Source of the DNA: Triticum aestivum
Taxonomy: Eukaryota; Streptophyta; Magnoliopsida; Poales; Poaceae
DNA: 64,000 bases
Assembly (NCBI RefSeq): GCF_018294505.1
Contig: NC_057809.1
Location: 418,985,485 to 419,049,484, forward strand
Direction: 5' to 3'
This document shows, in pieces, positions 39,261 through 51,478 of this stretch (its first letter is position 1; each line of letters begins with the position of its first letter). A program made the translations under genes and the position numbers. Below the pieces are notes generated by a model, which made no database searches, was not told the DNA's origin, and saw only the letters and a program-made list of their open reading frames with translations.

Positions 39261-40039
39261 GCCATGCCCGCTCTTTAACAGCTCCTGGTCAAAATTATCA
39301 CGTATAGAGGCATGAGTAGATAACTTATAAGCAAGAGTATTGGCGTCTTGTGAAAACAGGCACACCACCATTACTGTCTTCTTCAGCCAAAGGGAAAAGT
39401 GACGGCAACACTGTGCTGAGCCACGAGAATCAATCGAAAGGCCATCTGCAACTAATTTTACAGGGATCTCGTGATTCTTCTGTACATAAAGGCAGATCGA
39501 CCAGAGGAAAATTTTGTTGACATTTTTTCATTTGGACAGGCAAACACTGAGAACATGTGATCAGGCTATCAACCTGCATGTGACGCTCCTTTATTGTTTA
39601 CTTTGGGTCTGATGTTTAAGCTCAAAACCTAGAATGCATGAATCCTTGGCCATTCATTCAGCTTTAATGATTGTGTCCGAAAGGAAAAAATTCGTGAAGT
39701 TCGAGTTGTCGCAGATGGACCGTTCGTACAATTTCATACCGCGTATAGAGTTTTAATGACTTCTCATGACAGATAAGAAGGTGGACATTTTACCTCTACT
39801 AGGACAGAATATAGTATGATGATCATTTATCTGGTGAATTGCAACTGGCCCTAATGATGCTTCTCAATGATATTGGATTGGATATCATCATCATGGGATG
39901 TTGGAGTTTATGAACACAACGAAATGACAAGATTTTCAGGAATGCTGTCCACAGCACCAATAACCGGAGTTTCAACATGAAATAACTACTCAAGATCACT
40001 ATGATGCACATTAAACCACAAAAGGCAGAACAACTCAAG
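39261..40039. other. Upstream flank of the CNGC gene, nothing recognised
   Basis: This single-copy-looking AT-rich DNA should contain the promoter of the minus-strand channel gene. I could not identify a convincing TATA box or other element and see no gene. A further 5' exon cannot be excluded: the frame containing the tentative start stays open to 39371. Confidence 0.4.
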
Positions 40040-40474
40040 AACTGGTGCACTGTTGAGGGGAAACCCTAGGTCCGGTTTCTTCTTGGAGGCACTGTAAAGG
40101 CCTGCGGCTGCGCCCCTCTTCGAGCTCAGGGGAAACCCTAAGTCTGGTTCCTTCGGACTGGATGGCGACGGTGTCTCGGCGTCCTCCTTCTTGGAGGCGT
40201 TATCTTGCTCCCTCGCGGTGTCCCCTATTTTGGTTCTGGAGATGCTGGTGCTCTTGTTGGTTCGGCATTGCCGCCCTTGGGTCGCGCATGGTAGGTTTAG
40301 CTATGTTGTATCCTCCATTCGGGCCGAACATTCCTTGTCTCTATCTGCTTCAGGCATCATGTTCACGTCTGCTGCGTTCGTATCATGTGTTGTACCTCTA
40401 TTTGTACTCATTCTATTTCTTCTGTCAATGCGATACGCAAACTTTGCATATTCGCGAAAAACTGGTGCACCGTT
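40040..40474 (+). mobile_element. Short non-LTR-like insertion with 15-bp target duplication
   Basis: The block 40055-40459 (about 405 bp) is flanked by AACTGGTGCACTGTT (40040-40054) and AACTGGTGCACCGTT (40460-40474), 14 of 15 identical. The start (GAGGGGAAACCCTAGGTCCGG) and the end (GATACGCAAACTTTGCATATTCGCGAAA) recall the two ends of a grass LINE-type element. The length suggests a truncated or internally deleted copy. It contains a duplicated GGGGAAACCCTA motif (40056 and 40131) and no intact ORF. Variable-length target duplication and A-rich end fit target-primed reverse transcription. Confidence 0.5.
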
Positions 40475-41187
40475 CATCTGTGAACATGAAAAATTGATTA
40501 TCCTTCTATTTCCTTTGTGGCCTGGAAAAGGAATTGGTTGATGCAATCTTTATTGAGACTCTCTGTATATTCTGTACGTATAATAATAGAAAATTACCTT
40601 TGTCCAAAAATAATAATAGAAAATTACCATAGAACAATTGTTCCATGATCTCGGGGTACCAAAAAATAAAATCATTTCTTTTGACATAATTAAGGTAATA
40701 TATAAGTTATCTTGAGACGAATAATTAGCAATGATTTCCCACATTTTGCTTTTGCGTAGCGTGACCTGAATCATGTGACGCACAGGTCATGGTTACTTCG
40801 CACTAGCAAGTTGCATGTCGATGGAAATGTAGCATTGTGTGACTTTGTCCTGGAATCGATAGCTTTGCAAGGCCTATTTATTTTTCATTGCAAACACGTT
40901 CGTGTCTGGCAGCAGTGTTTTGCAGAAAACGATACCAAAGAAAAGTAATTTGTCAGCGATCTCCACTGATGTGTAGGACCAACACATTAGTAGAGCCTTT
41001 TTTGTGTGCATAAATTAGTAGTGATTGTTTTTCAGAAAAAAATAGTGTTTTTTTCTAATTATTTCGGCAAACACATCTATAAGTTTAGTACAAAATGATG
41101 GCAAGCTGATTGAATGTAAAATAATGATAAACTATTTTAGTAAAAATATTGAGTGCAAAACTATGACAAGTCATTTCAGTAAACAAA
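40475..41187. other. AT-rich intergenic DNA with degenerate repeats at its right end
   Basis: No gene is seen. From about 41085 onward, imperfect units of roughly 45 bases containing AAAACTATGGCAAG..TTTCA.TAAACA begin and continue into the left inverted-repeat arm. Confidence 0.4.
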
Positions 41188-41458
41188 TTCAGTATGAAAC
41201 TATGGCAAGCTGTTTCACCAAACAACAATTAACCAGGTTGAATGCACATTTATGGTAAGCCATCTCAACAAAACGATTAAATGCAAAACTATGGTTATTT
41301 ATTTTCTTTAAACAGATTGAGCGCAAAACTATGGCAAGTTGTTATTTCAGCATAGCAGTGAAATTAATAGCGAAAACGAATTAGACATCCAACGCTATTC
41401 GAACTCGCACGATGTCTCAATATAAATGCATATGTGCCATGGGAGAGAATTGATAGTC
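41188..41458 (+). repeat. Left arm of a 271-bp near-perfect inverted repeat
   Basis: The arm runs from TTCAGTATGAAACTATGG to GAGAGAATTGATAGTC. By eye it equals the reverse complement of 59044-59314 except one base (CACATTTATGG versus CACAATTATGG). It consists of several degenerate ~45-base units with ACTATGGCAAG plus a unique inner part. Nothing similar to a coding sequence is present. Confidence 0.9.
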
Positions 41459-41624
41459 ATTATTGTTCGTAAACTTGTTGAGATGGCTTGCCATAGTCAT
41501 TTTTTCCATAATCGATGAACTTTTTCCTTCTATTAGACACGTTTTTCTTTTTCCTTTTTTTTAAATTCGAGAAAAAAATTCTTCACTTTTTTCCGGAAAA
41601 TGGACGAACTTTTTGTTTACAAAT

Positions 41625-42180
41625 TCAATGAACTTTTTCCATAATCGATGAACTTTTTTTCAAATCTGGCGAACTTTTTTTAACTTCGATGAACTTTTTT
41701 TGAATTCGATGAACTTTTTTCCAAATTCGATGAACTTTTTTCAAATCCGATGAACTTTTCTTCAAAATCGATGAACTTCTTTTCATATTAGATGATTTTT
41801 TTTAAAATTCGATGAACTTTTTTTAAATTCGATGAACTTTTTTCAAATTCGATGAACTTTTTTCAAATTTGATGAACTTTTTTCGTATTCGATGAACTTT
41901 TTTTGAATCCGATGAACTTTTTTTTGAATTCGATGAACCTTTTTTAAAATCCAATGAACTTTTCTTCAAAATCAATGAACCTTTTTTCAAATCTGAAGAA
42001 CTTTTCTTCAAAATTGATAAACTTTTTTCATATTCGATGAACCATTTTTAAATTCGATGAACTTTTTTCAAATTTGATGAACTTTTTTTCGTATTCGACA
42101 ATTTTTTTTCCAAAACTGATGAACTTTTTTGCAAATTCGGTGAACTTTTTTTCGAATTCAATGAACTTTTTCCTAAGAAC
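41625..42180. repeat. Degenerate 20-bp tandem array
   Basis: About 25 copies of a unit close to TTTTTTCAAATTCGATGAAC occur in a row, with length variation of the T run, and scattered earlier copies start at 41513. The minus strand gives an artificial Lys/Ser-rich frame, which is not a gene. Such AT-rich arrays are common inside large Triticeae DNA transposons, which may be what the inverted repeats delimit. Confidence 0.85.
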
Positions 42181-42608
42181 CAGAGTATGTACTGTAGAAA
42201 ACCTGTTGGTTTTTTCCTAAGAGAAATCATGACATAATGTAGCAATTCTGGGGAAGAGAAAAAAAAAGCGATCGAGCGATCGAGTGTGCGGCTAGCGAGC
42301 GGGAGCCAGCGCACGTTGCTGGGCCAAGCCCATGCAAGCGACGCAGCGGGCGCTGGGTTCGCTAGCGGGCGCTGAAGGCGCTGGCGACGAGCTCTCCACA
42401 TGTAGCCCCCACTCAACCCACCCGATAGCTATGTCTCGCCCGTAGCGTCACTATGGCTTTACGTCGCAGTTGGTTTGCTCTTTTCTGATTTTCTACAGGT
42501 TTTTTCCAATGTTTTTTATTATAATTGGTTTTCTTAGCTTTTTCACCGGTTTTCTTCCATTTTTCTTTCTTTCTAGATTATACTTTGGTTTTCTTTATTT
42601 CTTTCTTG

Positions 42609-42613
42609 GGTTT
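42609..42613. other. Target-site duplication of element 3 (left)
   Basis: GGTTT immediately precedes the left LTR and is repeated at 56760-56764 after the right LTR. A perfect 5-bp duplication proves that element 3 is one integration event. Confidence 0.95.
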
Positions 42614-45600
42614 TGTCAGGACCCCGACTCGATGTCACATCGATCTAGCTGGTAACACCTCATATCACTTTGCGGCCTCACGCACGGTATCCCCACGGGT
42701 GTCGTCTTACCTTTTCCCGGGACCGTTTGCGCCTTTTGGCTCACGTATATGATAGTGTCGCTAGCATCCATATGATAAGGAGCCCGGGCTGACATGACTA
42801 GTCGTAGACCCAAAGTGGCACAGACTTACAGGGACAGGCATCCATGACCCAGCTTCGAACGTGTCGGTCATCAGCAAGTGGGTCCGGGCTGTAGCACTGG
42901 GCTAGCAGGACTCCGGTAAACCGGGCTGTAGCGGGCTAACAGGACTCCGGTACTCAAAGCGTGACATTTCCCCGAAGGGACAGACACAGGAACGAAGAAG
43001 GACACATGCCGGCCAGCCTAAGTGTTCCAGAGCAGTAGCAAGCTACCATGGCTCAGCGGTAACACTAGGAGACATTTCCCGGTAAGAGAGGCTACTAAAG
43101 ATAAACAACTAGATAGTCAGATCCCACACATACCAAGCATTTCAATCATACACACAATATGCTCGATATGTGCAAATACAACGAAGCATCACAACATGAC
43201 TCTATGACACAAGTACTTTATTTAAGGCTCAGGGAGCCATACATAACATACACAAAGGTACGGGTCTCACGACCCATCATACAAGTCATACAGTCATACA
43301 AACCAGCAGCGGAAGTACATTGTCTGAGTACAGACAACTAGTAAAATAAAAGAGGCTTGGAAAGCCTAGCTATACTACGTGGTCCATCACAAGTTCAGGG
43401 TCACCACCTGGGTCTTTAGCCTACTCGTTGATGTCAACGTCTACATAGAACCCATCAGAAGGGGTTGCAGCGTCTTCTGTAAAAATGTAGATTATAGCAA
43501 CATGAGTACAAAGGTACTCAGCAAGACTTACATCAGATCCTACATACATGCATAGTGTCAAGAAGGGTTGGTGGAGTTATTGCAGCAAGCCAGCTTTGAC
43601 TCTTGGCTAGGCTATCCTACGATACCCCAACTTGAAATGTTTTGCGCACACGAGTCCACTACTCACCACTTCAATACCCTACCGAGGATCCACCTCCATC
43701 TTCCTACGGAAGAGCCATCCTCGGCACTCACACTTATCTTGAGAATTTTAGTAGTTTCCATTTACTTGTCTATGAACTGTATAGGCAACCAAGTAGTCCT
43801 TTACCGCGGACGCGGCTATTCGAATAGACCATGTTAACCCTGCAGGGGTGTACTTCTTCATACATGTTTCCACCACTTAGCGTCTGCACACGACATGTGC
43901 TCGGCAGACTTCAAACGAAAGCCGACGTGGGTGTAGACCACGACCTACCTAAACACTTAAGCCTCTAGTCCAGGTTTATCGCCTATTCAGGTTCCATCCG
44001 CAGGGAGTCCGGCCGAGGTTTCCCATACGGCCCCGAACGATGTGAACAGGGTTCCCGAGATACCTAACGGGTATTCGGTACACCGTGCCACGTACCTACC
44101 GCATCACAGCCCACCCCTACGGTCAGCGCTGTCCACAGCCTCCAGTAGGCTACAAACACCAGAAACTACTTGCAACTCCTGGACAGAGAGCTAGGGTGAA
44201 TAAGAAGTCGAGCGGGGTCATATTTCAGGGCCCAATGCATGGTAGTAGCTGTGTCTTAAATCACATATACAGATCTCAGTGCTTAAGGTCGGCTTCAATG
44301 AAACAACCCACCATGTACTCCTACATGGCCTCTCATCGATACCTTTACCAAATCGTGTTCACCACACCACTCTCATTACCGACATAATCATTTCACTCTA
44401 GCCCATCACCCAGATGAACCAGACCTAACACGACTCTAAGCATAGCAGGCATAGCAAGGTAGGAACAACACATACATATGGCTCAATCAACTCCTACACA
44501 TGCTAGTGGGTTTCATCTAGTTACTGTGGCAATGACAGGTCATGCAGAGGAAATGGGTTCAACTACCGTAGCACACAGCAGTTTGAATCGCGTTGTCTTA
44601 ATGCAGTAAAAGAGAGCAGGAGCGAGAACATGAGATTGTATCGATATGATCAAATGGTTGGTTGCTTGCCTGATGGTTCGATGCACTGATATGGTTCTTC
44701 GTTAGGGTAATCACGGTACTCCTCGGGGGTAGAACCTGTCGCAAAGGACATCGATACTCAAGCATCACCAAACAATGTGCAACAATATGATGCATGCATG
44801 AAACATGGCAATATGAGTGTGTTGGGCTAATGCAACTAAAACCAGAAGGGTTTGAACAAATTTGAATCAAAGATTCAAATTTCAAACTCCAAACATGGCC
44901 TTTTAAAGTCCTTTTCCTTGTTCTGCTTAAAACATCAATTTAACTTGTTTGATCATGCATGAAAATAGTACAGATGGATAGATTGGATTTTTCTGATCAT
45001 TTTTCATATATAATTTGTCCAATTTGGAGTTACAGAATAAAAGTTATGAATTTTTGAAGTTTAAATAATATTCTGGAATATCCTGATTTAATTTAAATCC
45101 AGAAAATCAATTACTGCGTCAGCCTGACGTCAGTGTGACGTCAGCAGGTCAACGGAACAGGTCTGGGTCAAACCTGACAGTGGGTCCCGCATGTCAGGGT
45201 GATTATTTTAATTAAAATTTAATTAAAACTAATCCTGTTTAATTAACAGGGCTGGGCCCCACCTGTCATTGACTCAGGGGAGTCAACCAGGGCCCACCCG
45301 TGGTCAAAGTCAAAGTCGGCTGCCGGCGTTTAGCCGCCGGCGAGCCCGACGCGGCGGCGGAAGTGGTTTTGGCCATTTCGGCCACCAAATGGACCGCGGA
45401 GACCACCGGAGTGGAGCTGAGGACAACCCGCAGCTCTTGGCGGAGTCCGTTGGGGTCGGGGTGGCCGGAGTCGACGCCGGCGACGACTTTGGCGGCCACC
45501 GGGGTTCGGCCGAGGATGAACTTGGCGCTAGAGGGGTCGGTGAGGCTCGTGGAGTGGCTAGCTAGGTGCTGTGGGACTCGGTGAGCAAGATGGACACCAT

Positions 45601-46676
45601 CTTGTGGCCGGAGTGTGGCCGGAAACACGTCGGCGACGAGGTCCGCGACGGCGCGTGCGGGTGAGCTTGGTGCGCTCGCTGTGGTGCTCGAGAGAGAGAA
45701 AGAGAGGATGGGGAAGTTAGCCCAGCTCACTGTGGTCTTGACGGAGAGGACGGCGTGGTCGGGGACGAGCTGCTGCGGCGGCGACGGCGAAGGGGATCTC
45801 CGGCGATGGCGGTTCGGGCGAGGTTGGTGCGGCGGCTTCGAGGCACGCGAGCGCTCGGGGCTCGGCTAGCTCGAAGGAGTAGAGGGCGGCGGAGCTTCTG
45901 GACAGGGTGGCGCGGCATGGAGACGACGGGGAGCACGGCTACGACGGTGGTGCGGCGACGGTGGCGTCGGCCATGGCGTGGGAGCGCGAGGGAGAGGAGC
46001 TGGGGGCGAATGGAGGTGTCCAGGAGGGTCGGGGCGCGACGTGGAGCTCGTCCAGGCCATCAGGGCGGCGAGAGGGGGAGGCCGGGCGGCGTGCAGCTGC
46101 GTGGCGAGCTGCGGTGCCGCCGCCGAGCACCTTGGCTGCCTGCCTGGCAAGCCAAGCAGCTCGCTGGAGCGGTGGCCGGGCTGGGCCGGCCAGGTGGGCT
46201 GGCTGGTGGGCCTGCGGTGGCGCCAGGTAGGTTTTCCCCTTTTTTTTGTTTCTGTTTTTATTTAATATATCTGCAACTTTGTTGAATTAAATAAAATACC
46301 TAGGCAACTTCAAAAATCACCAAACTATTCCTGGCCCATAGTTGGATTAATTCCAACATGAAACATTTTAGTTTGGAGATATTTGAGCATTTAAATATTT
46401 TATATTATTTTAGATGCCCAAATTCAAATATTTATGATTTAATTCAAAAACCCTAGGATGGCCTAGGAAAATGTGCACCACTTTTGGCAGAGGCTCTGAA
46501 CCAAGGCAAAAATGATGGGCATTTTAGAAGGGCATTTCAGGTTCATTGAAAAATTATTTTAGTAACCCTAGTTGGTTTCAGAGGGGACTGGGGGTTCTGT
46601 CATCCCCATTTCAAGTTTCTGATGAAAGAGTAAACATGATGCAACACTCTAATGCATGACTAGCTAGGGTGTGACA
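42614..46676 (-). repeat. 3' LTR of element 3 (left copy)
   Basis: The left copy runs TGTCAGGACCCCGACTCG ... TAGGGTGTGACA on the + strand. It contains a two-copy unit with CCGGGCTGTAGC...AGGACTCCGGT (about 42886-42955) and a GC-rich block (45300-46230) whose ORFs are compositional; one of them is destroyed in the partner LTR by a single substitution. Confidence 0.95.
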
Positions 46677-49600
46677 ACTCACCCCCACTCAAAAGAATCT
46701 CGTCCCGAGATTTGGGTTTCTCCGGGAAGAAGGCGGGATACTCGAGTCGAAGACGATCCTCCCTTTCCCAAGTTGCTTCATCCTCAGAATGGTGCGACCA
46801 TTGAACCTTGAGAAACTTGATATTATGACGTCGCGTGGTACGTTCGGCTTGATCGAGGATACGAATGGGGTACTCTCGATATGTAAGATCATCTTGGAGA
46901 TCAAGCGTTTCGTGGTCCACTTCACGGATAGGATCCGAGAAGCAACGCCTGAGTTGAGAAACGTGGAAGACATCGTGAACTCTGGAGAGGTGCGGAGGTA
47001 GTTCCAACTGGTAGGCAACTTCTCCTCGTTTGGCAAGAATGCGAAAAGGTCCAATGTAACGAGGAGCCAATTTGCCTTTGATACCGAAACGATGGGTTCC
47101 CTTCAGAGGGGTGACCCGAAGATAAGCCTTCTCGTCAACCTCGAAAGTCATAGCCCTATGTTTTCGGTCATATTGACTCTTTTGACGAGATTGGGCTGTT
47201 TTCAACTTTTCACGAACGATACGAACTTGTTCTTCTGCTTCCTGAATCATATCCGGGCCAAAGAATTTTCTTTCCCCGGTCTCTGACCAGTTAAGGGGTG
47301 TTCGACATCGTCGTCCATAGAGAACTTCAAAAGGGGCTTTACCCAAGCTAGATTGATAGCTGTTGTTGTAAGCGAATTCGGCAAATGGAAGGCACTTCTC
47401 CCAGTCCATTCCGAAAGAGATAACAGAGGCTCGAAGCATGTCTTCTAGAATCTGGTTGACGCGTTCCACTTGACCACTCGACTGAGGGTGGAAAGCGGTG
47501 CTGAAGGAGAGACGGGTTCCCATAGCATTTTGAAAACTTTCCCAAAATCGAGAGGTGAAAAGACTTCCTCGATCCGAGTTAATTTCCAAAGGAACACCAT
47601 GAAGGGACACTATTCGGGAGATGTATAAGTCTGCCAGCTGACTAGCGGTTATACTCTCACGAACAGGTAGGAAATGGGCTACTTCGGAAAGACGATCGAC
47701 CACGACGAAAATAGCATTATTCCCTCTCTTGGTCCTGGGAAAACCGGTAATGAAATCCATACCAATTTTATCCCATTTCCATTCAGGAATAGCTAAAGGT
47801 TGAAGGGTGCCAGCAGGCCGTTGATGCTCTGCTTTTACACGACGACAGACGTCGCAATTTGCAATATACTGAGCAATTTCTCTCTTCATCCTAGTCCACC
47901 AGAACCTCTGGCGTAGGTCCTGATACATTTTAGTGCTACCGGGATGAATGGTGAGAGGAGATTCATGAGCCTCCTTAAGAATCAACTGCCGTAGATGCTG
48001 GTTCTTGGGAACCACTAGACGGTTCTCAAAGTACACAACACCATGATCATTAGTGGAGAAACAACTAGCACCTCCGCTAGCAATGTTCTCTTTGATTTTA
48101 GATATTCCCTTATCTCGCTTTTGGGCAGCGATGATTTGATCCGTAAGAGTAGGTTTTGCCACCAAGGTGGAAAGAAAACCTTGAGGAACAATGTGAAGGT
48201 TAAGTTTCCGAAATTCCTCATGGAGAAGCGGTTGACTTTGTTGTAACATCAGGTTGTTACAATAAGATTTACGACTTAGCGCATCAGCCATGACGTTGGC
48301 TTTCCCTGGGGTGTAGGTTATTCCTAAGTCGAAGTCTGTGATCAATTCAACCCAACGTCTCTGCCTGAGATTCAAATCCGGTTGGGTGAAAATGTACTTC
48401 AGGCTTTGGTGATCAGTGAATATTTCGCAACGATTACCGAGGAGGTAATGTTGCCAGGTCTTAAGTGCATAGACTACGGCTGCAAGCTCTAGATCATGAG
48501 TAGGATAATTCTCCTCATGTGGGTGCAATTGCCGTGAAGCGTAAGCAATTACGTGTCGATCTTGCATAAGAATGCAACCTAGTCCTTGTCGCGAGGCGTC
48601 GCAGTAGATAACAAAGTCCTTGGAGAAGTCTGGCGGTACCAGTACGGGAGCAGAGGTCAGGCGTCTTTTCAGTTCCTGAAAGCTGTGCTCACATTGTGGA
48701 GTCCATTCGAACTTCTTATCTTTCTTGAGGAGTTCGGTTAGAGGTTTAGCAACTTTGGAGAAGTTCTCGACAAAGCGACGACAATAGCTCGCTAAGCCTA
48801 GAAAACTCCGAACTTGCTTGACCGATTCAGGCGGAGTCCAATCAAGGACGGCTTGAACTCGCTCAGGGTTAACAGCAATACCTTTACCAGATATTACATG
48901 ACCCAGATAGGTCACTTCTGGCAACCAGAATTCACATTTAGAAAATTTGGCATAAAGGCGATGCTCTCGAAGTTTCTGCAACACTAGCCTTAGATGTTCG
49001 GCATGTTCTTCCTCGTTCTTGGAGTAGATGAGTATATCATCGAGGTAAACCACGACGAATTTATCCAAATACTCCATGAAGATTGAGTTCATTAACCGAG
49101 AAAAGGTGGCTGGAGCGTTGGTTAAACCGAAGGACATGACGGTGTACTCGTATTGGCCATAACGAGTAACAAAGGCCGTTTTAGGAATGTCCCCGTTTCT
49201 GATTTTGATTTGATGGTATCCCAACCTCAAATCCATCTTGGAGAAGACTGAGGATCCAGCGAGCTGATCATACAGATCATTGATCCTGGGAAGTGGATAT
49301 TTGTTTTTGATTGTGACCAAATTGACAGGTCGGTAATCTACAACCATCCGGTCCGTACCATCCTTCTTCTTGACGAATAGGACGGGGCAAGCCCACGGAG
49401 ATGAGCTAGGTCGGATGAAACCCTTTTTCAAGGACTCATCGAGTTGTTTCTTAAGCTCGGCTAGTTCTAGGGGTGCCATCTTATAGGGTCTTCTAGCAAT
49501 CGGAACGGTTCCTGGAATGAGGTCTATTACGAACTCAACATCCCTGTCAGGTGGAACACCTGGCAATTCCTCTGGAAAGACATCCGGGAAGTCACGGACT

Positions 49601-50115
49601 ACCGGAACGTCCTCAAGGTCTGGCAAGGGGCTGGCGTTAAGAGAATATAATTGTCGCTTGGCTATTCGGGTCAAGACATTGACTATCTTCCCCGAAGGAT
49701 GGGTGAGTTGAACAGTCCTAGAGAAGCAATCAATTTTGGCTTGATGAGCTGACATCCAGTCCATACCCAAAATGACATTAATATCTGAAGATTTAAGGGC
49801 TATCAAAGATGCGAGAAAAACAAGTCTGTCGACTTGGATTTCATTTCCATGGCTTACTCTAGAGGTTTGCCATTTGGATCCCGGAGTTTGAATTACCATA
49901 GAGGTTGGCATATCACCGAATGCGACGTTATGCAAGTGAGCATAGTTTTCAGATATAAAAGAATGAGAGGCTCCTGTATCGAAAAGAACAGATGCCGGGT
50001 GGCAATTAACAAGAAGCGTACCGAGAACGACGTTGGGATCCTCTTGAGCTTCTTCGGCAGAGATACAGTTGACATGGCCACGTGTAGCAGCGACCGGCTT
50101 GGCGTGGAATATTTT
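46660..50115 (-). CDS. pol: Protease-reverse transcriptase-RNase H-integrase part of element 3 polyprotein
   Basis: The frame is open from directly after the TGA at 50116-50118 to the stop at 46660-46662, about 1150 codons, in the same frame as gag. It holds FDTGASHSF (aspartic protease, about codon 46), VVRDFP and [29 protein letters not shown] (RT active site), [10 protein letters not shown] and [11 protein letters not shown] (RNase H), an integrase zinc region ending CDVC, the catalytic triad in [15 protein letters not shown] and GQVERVNQ, a GPF module (YIGPFRIL) and a chromodomain-like end ([15 protein letters not shown]). Its last codons overlap the LTR start. No frameshift or missing catalytic residue was seen, so apart from the upstream TGA it looks competent. 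A nuclear copy of this class copies its RNA into DNA within gag particles and integrates it. Confidence 0.95.
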   Translation of the reverse strand, partial: KIFHAKPVAATRGHVNCISAEEAQEDPNVVLGTLLVNCHPASVLFDTGASHSFISENYAHLHNVAFGDMPTSMVIQTPGSKWQTSRVSHGNEIQVDRLVFLASLIALKSSDINVILGMDWMSAHQAKIDCFSRTVQLTHPSGKIVNVLTRIAKRQLYSLNASPLPDLEDVPVVRDFPDVFPEELPGVPPDRDVEFVIDLIPGTVPIARRPYKMAPLELAELKKQLDESLKKGFIRPSSSPWACPVLFVKKKDGTDRMVVDYRPVNLVTIKNKYPLPRINDLYDQLAGSSVFSKMDLRLGYHQIKIRNGDIPKTAFVTRYGQYEYTVMSFGLTNAPATFSRLMNSIFMEYLDKFVVVYLDDILIYSKNEEEHAEHLRLVLQKLREHRLYAKFSKCEFWLPEVTYLGHVISGKGIAVNPERVQAVLDWTPPESVKQVRSFLGLASYCRRFVENFSKVAKPLTELLKKDKKFEWTPQCEHSFQELKRRLTSAPVLVPPDFSKDFVIYCDASRQGLGCILMQDRHVIAYASRQLHPHEENYPTHDLELAAVVYALKTWQHYLLGNRCEIFTDHQSLKYIFTQPDLNLRQRRWVELITDFDLGITYTPGKANVMADALSRKSYCNNLMLQQSQPLLHEEFRKLNLHIVPQGFLSTLVAKPTLTDQIIAAQKRDKGISKIKENIASGGASCFSTNDHGVVYFENRLVVPKNQHLRQLILKEAHESPLTIHPGSTKMYQDLRQRFWWTRMKREIAQYIANCDVCRRVKAEHQRPAGTLQPLAIPEWKWDKIGMDFITGFPRTKRGNNAIFVVVDRLSEVAHFLPVRESITASQLADLYISRIVSLHGVPLEINSDRGSLFTSRFWESFQNAMGTRLSFSTAFHPQSSGQVERVNQILEDMLRASVISFGMDWEKCLPFAEFAYNNSYQSSLGKAPFEVLYGRRCRTPLNWSETGERKFFGPDMIQEAEEQVRIVREKLKTAQSRQKSQYDRKHRAMTFEVDEKAYLRVTPLKGTHRFGIKGKLAPRYIGPFRILAKRGEVAYQLELPPHLSRVHDVFHVSQLRRCFSDPIREVDHETLDLQDDLTYREYPIRILDQAERTTRRHNIKFLKVQWSHHSEDEATWEREDRLRLEYPAFFPEKPKSRDEILLSGGELSHPS
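46677..46690 (-). other. Polypurine tract of element 3
   Basis: The minus strand reads GAGTGGGGGTGAGT directly before the 3' LTR. It is shared with elements 1 and 2 and lies inside the end of the pol frame. Confidence 0.85.
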
Positions 50116-51135
50116 TCATGTCGGCTTGCCACGGCCAACGGCTTTAACAGATTGATTGGGGTTGGTCTGGGGACACTCACGCATATAGTGGCCAGATTCC
50201 CCACACTTGAAACAAGTCACGGAACTGGTACGTGGAGGAGCATTATTGGTTGGACCCCCATAGGGCTTGGCCGGTGCAGACTGTTGAGCGGGGCGAGGCG
50301 CCTGGAAAGATGGCCTCGGTGTGAACCTGGGTGGCAGGGCAGTGTTGGGTACCCACACGCGGCGCTTTTGAGGACCAGCACCGGATGAGGAACCCATGTC
50401 ACGGCTATGCTTGCGTGTTGCGTCATAGTCAGTCTGACCAGTTTCAGCACTGATGGCTTTGTTGACAAGTTTCGAAAAGGATGTGCACTCATGCAGACGG
50501 AGGTCACGGCGAAGCTCAGGACTAAGGCCCTTACGGAACCTTGCTTGCTTCTTGGCGTCAGTAGACACTTCCTCAGTTGCATATCGGGCGAGATTACCAA
50601 ACTCCCTGCTATAGACATCCACAGAAAGTCGGCCTTGGGTGAAATTGCAGAATTCCTCACGTTTACGGTCCATGAGACCCTCCGGAATGTGATGTTCACG
50701 GAAAGCCTCACTGAACTCAGCCCAAGTAGTGACATGGCCCGCTGGGCGCATAGCTCCATAATTCTCCCACCATAGACTGGCGGGGCCTTCAAGATGATAT
50801 GCAGCAAAGGTGACCTTGTCAGCCTCCGCTACCAGCGCGGAACGCAGTTTGTGAGAGATACTGCGAAGCCAGTCATCAGCGTCGAGAGGCTCGACGGAGT
50901 GGTGGAACGTGGGTGGATGCAATTTGATAAAATCACTGAGTGACACCACGTTAGCCCTCTGATGGTGTGTTGTATTCTGTTCAATACGCTCCAACAAACG
51001 GTTTGTCTCCCGCTTGTTTCTCTCAGCTTCCATCATAACCTCGGCTAGTGAAGGAGGATGAGGCAGATTTTCATTCCTGCCCTCACTGCCTTCGGCCTGC
51101 TCTTGGGAAGCAGGGTTAGCGCATGTGTTGACCAT
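50116..51135 (-). CDS. gag: Gag of element 3
   Basis: This is a 339-aa capsid/nucleocapsid protein starting MVNTCANPASQEQ. An N-terminal charged segment with ERIEQN (possible coiled coil) is followed by the gypsy gag core (LDADDWLRSISHKL, YHLEGPASLWWENY, FRKGLSPELRRDLRL, residues ~75-230). Next come a basic Pro-rich linker and one zinc knuckle, CFKCGESGHYMREC (CX2CX4HX4C, residues ~310-323). It ends GRGKPT at a TGA, after which the same frame continues into protease. In related elements gag and pol form one frame, so the TGA is either a recent mutation (CGA to TGA is one step) or a readthrough point. Confidence 0.93.
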   Translation of the reverse strand: MVNTCANPASQEQAEGSEGRNENLPHPPSLAEVMMEAERNKRETNRLLERIEQNTTHHQRANVVSLSDFIKLHPPTFHHSVEPLDADDWLRSISHKLRSALVAEADKVTFAAYHLEGPASLWWENYGAMRPAGHVTTWAEFSEAFREHHIPEGLMDRKREEFCNFTQGRLSVDVYSREFGNLARYATEEVSTDAKKQARFRKGLSPELRRDLRLHECTSFSKLVNKAISAETGQTDYDATRKHSRDMGSSSGAGPQKRRVWVPNTALPPRFTPRPSFQAPRPAQQSAPAKPYGGPTNNAPPRTSSVTCFKCGESGHYMRECPQTNPNQSVKAVGRGKPT

Positions 51136-51478
51136 CCTAGGTAATCAAGACAATGATTTAGTCAGAATGATAAAATTCCGACATAGGATACATAATGTAA
51201 GGAATAACTCGGAATGCAAGATGATCATCCGTATGACATGGTAGATACAGAAACTGCTTCTTTTATTCCATTGTCATACACACCATACAAGGTTTAGTAC
51301 AAGACCAAACAAAGTACTATTACGGTGACAAGAGGATTACATCTCATCGGAGGCATTCCAAGCTACTATACATTATTTTTCTACATCTCCGGAAAGAGTA
51401 CAAGCTAAGTCATACCCCACGAGTCACGCAGGACGATAGACGACACGACTAGTGCGAACTAGTGATACTACCCCTAAC

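Noticed and set aside
41823..42416. Lys/Ser repeat ORFs on the minus strand
   Set aside because: They are translations of the 20-bp tandem array.
45755..46285. GC-rich ORFs in LTRs (also 3738-4747, 12916-13527, 26237-26653, 55837-56373)
   Set aside because: They lie inside LTRs, overlap on both strands and several frames, have Arg/Gly/Pro/Ala-biased compositions, and are not kept open between LTR copies (for example 45266-45730 is cut by one substitution in the partner).
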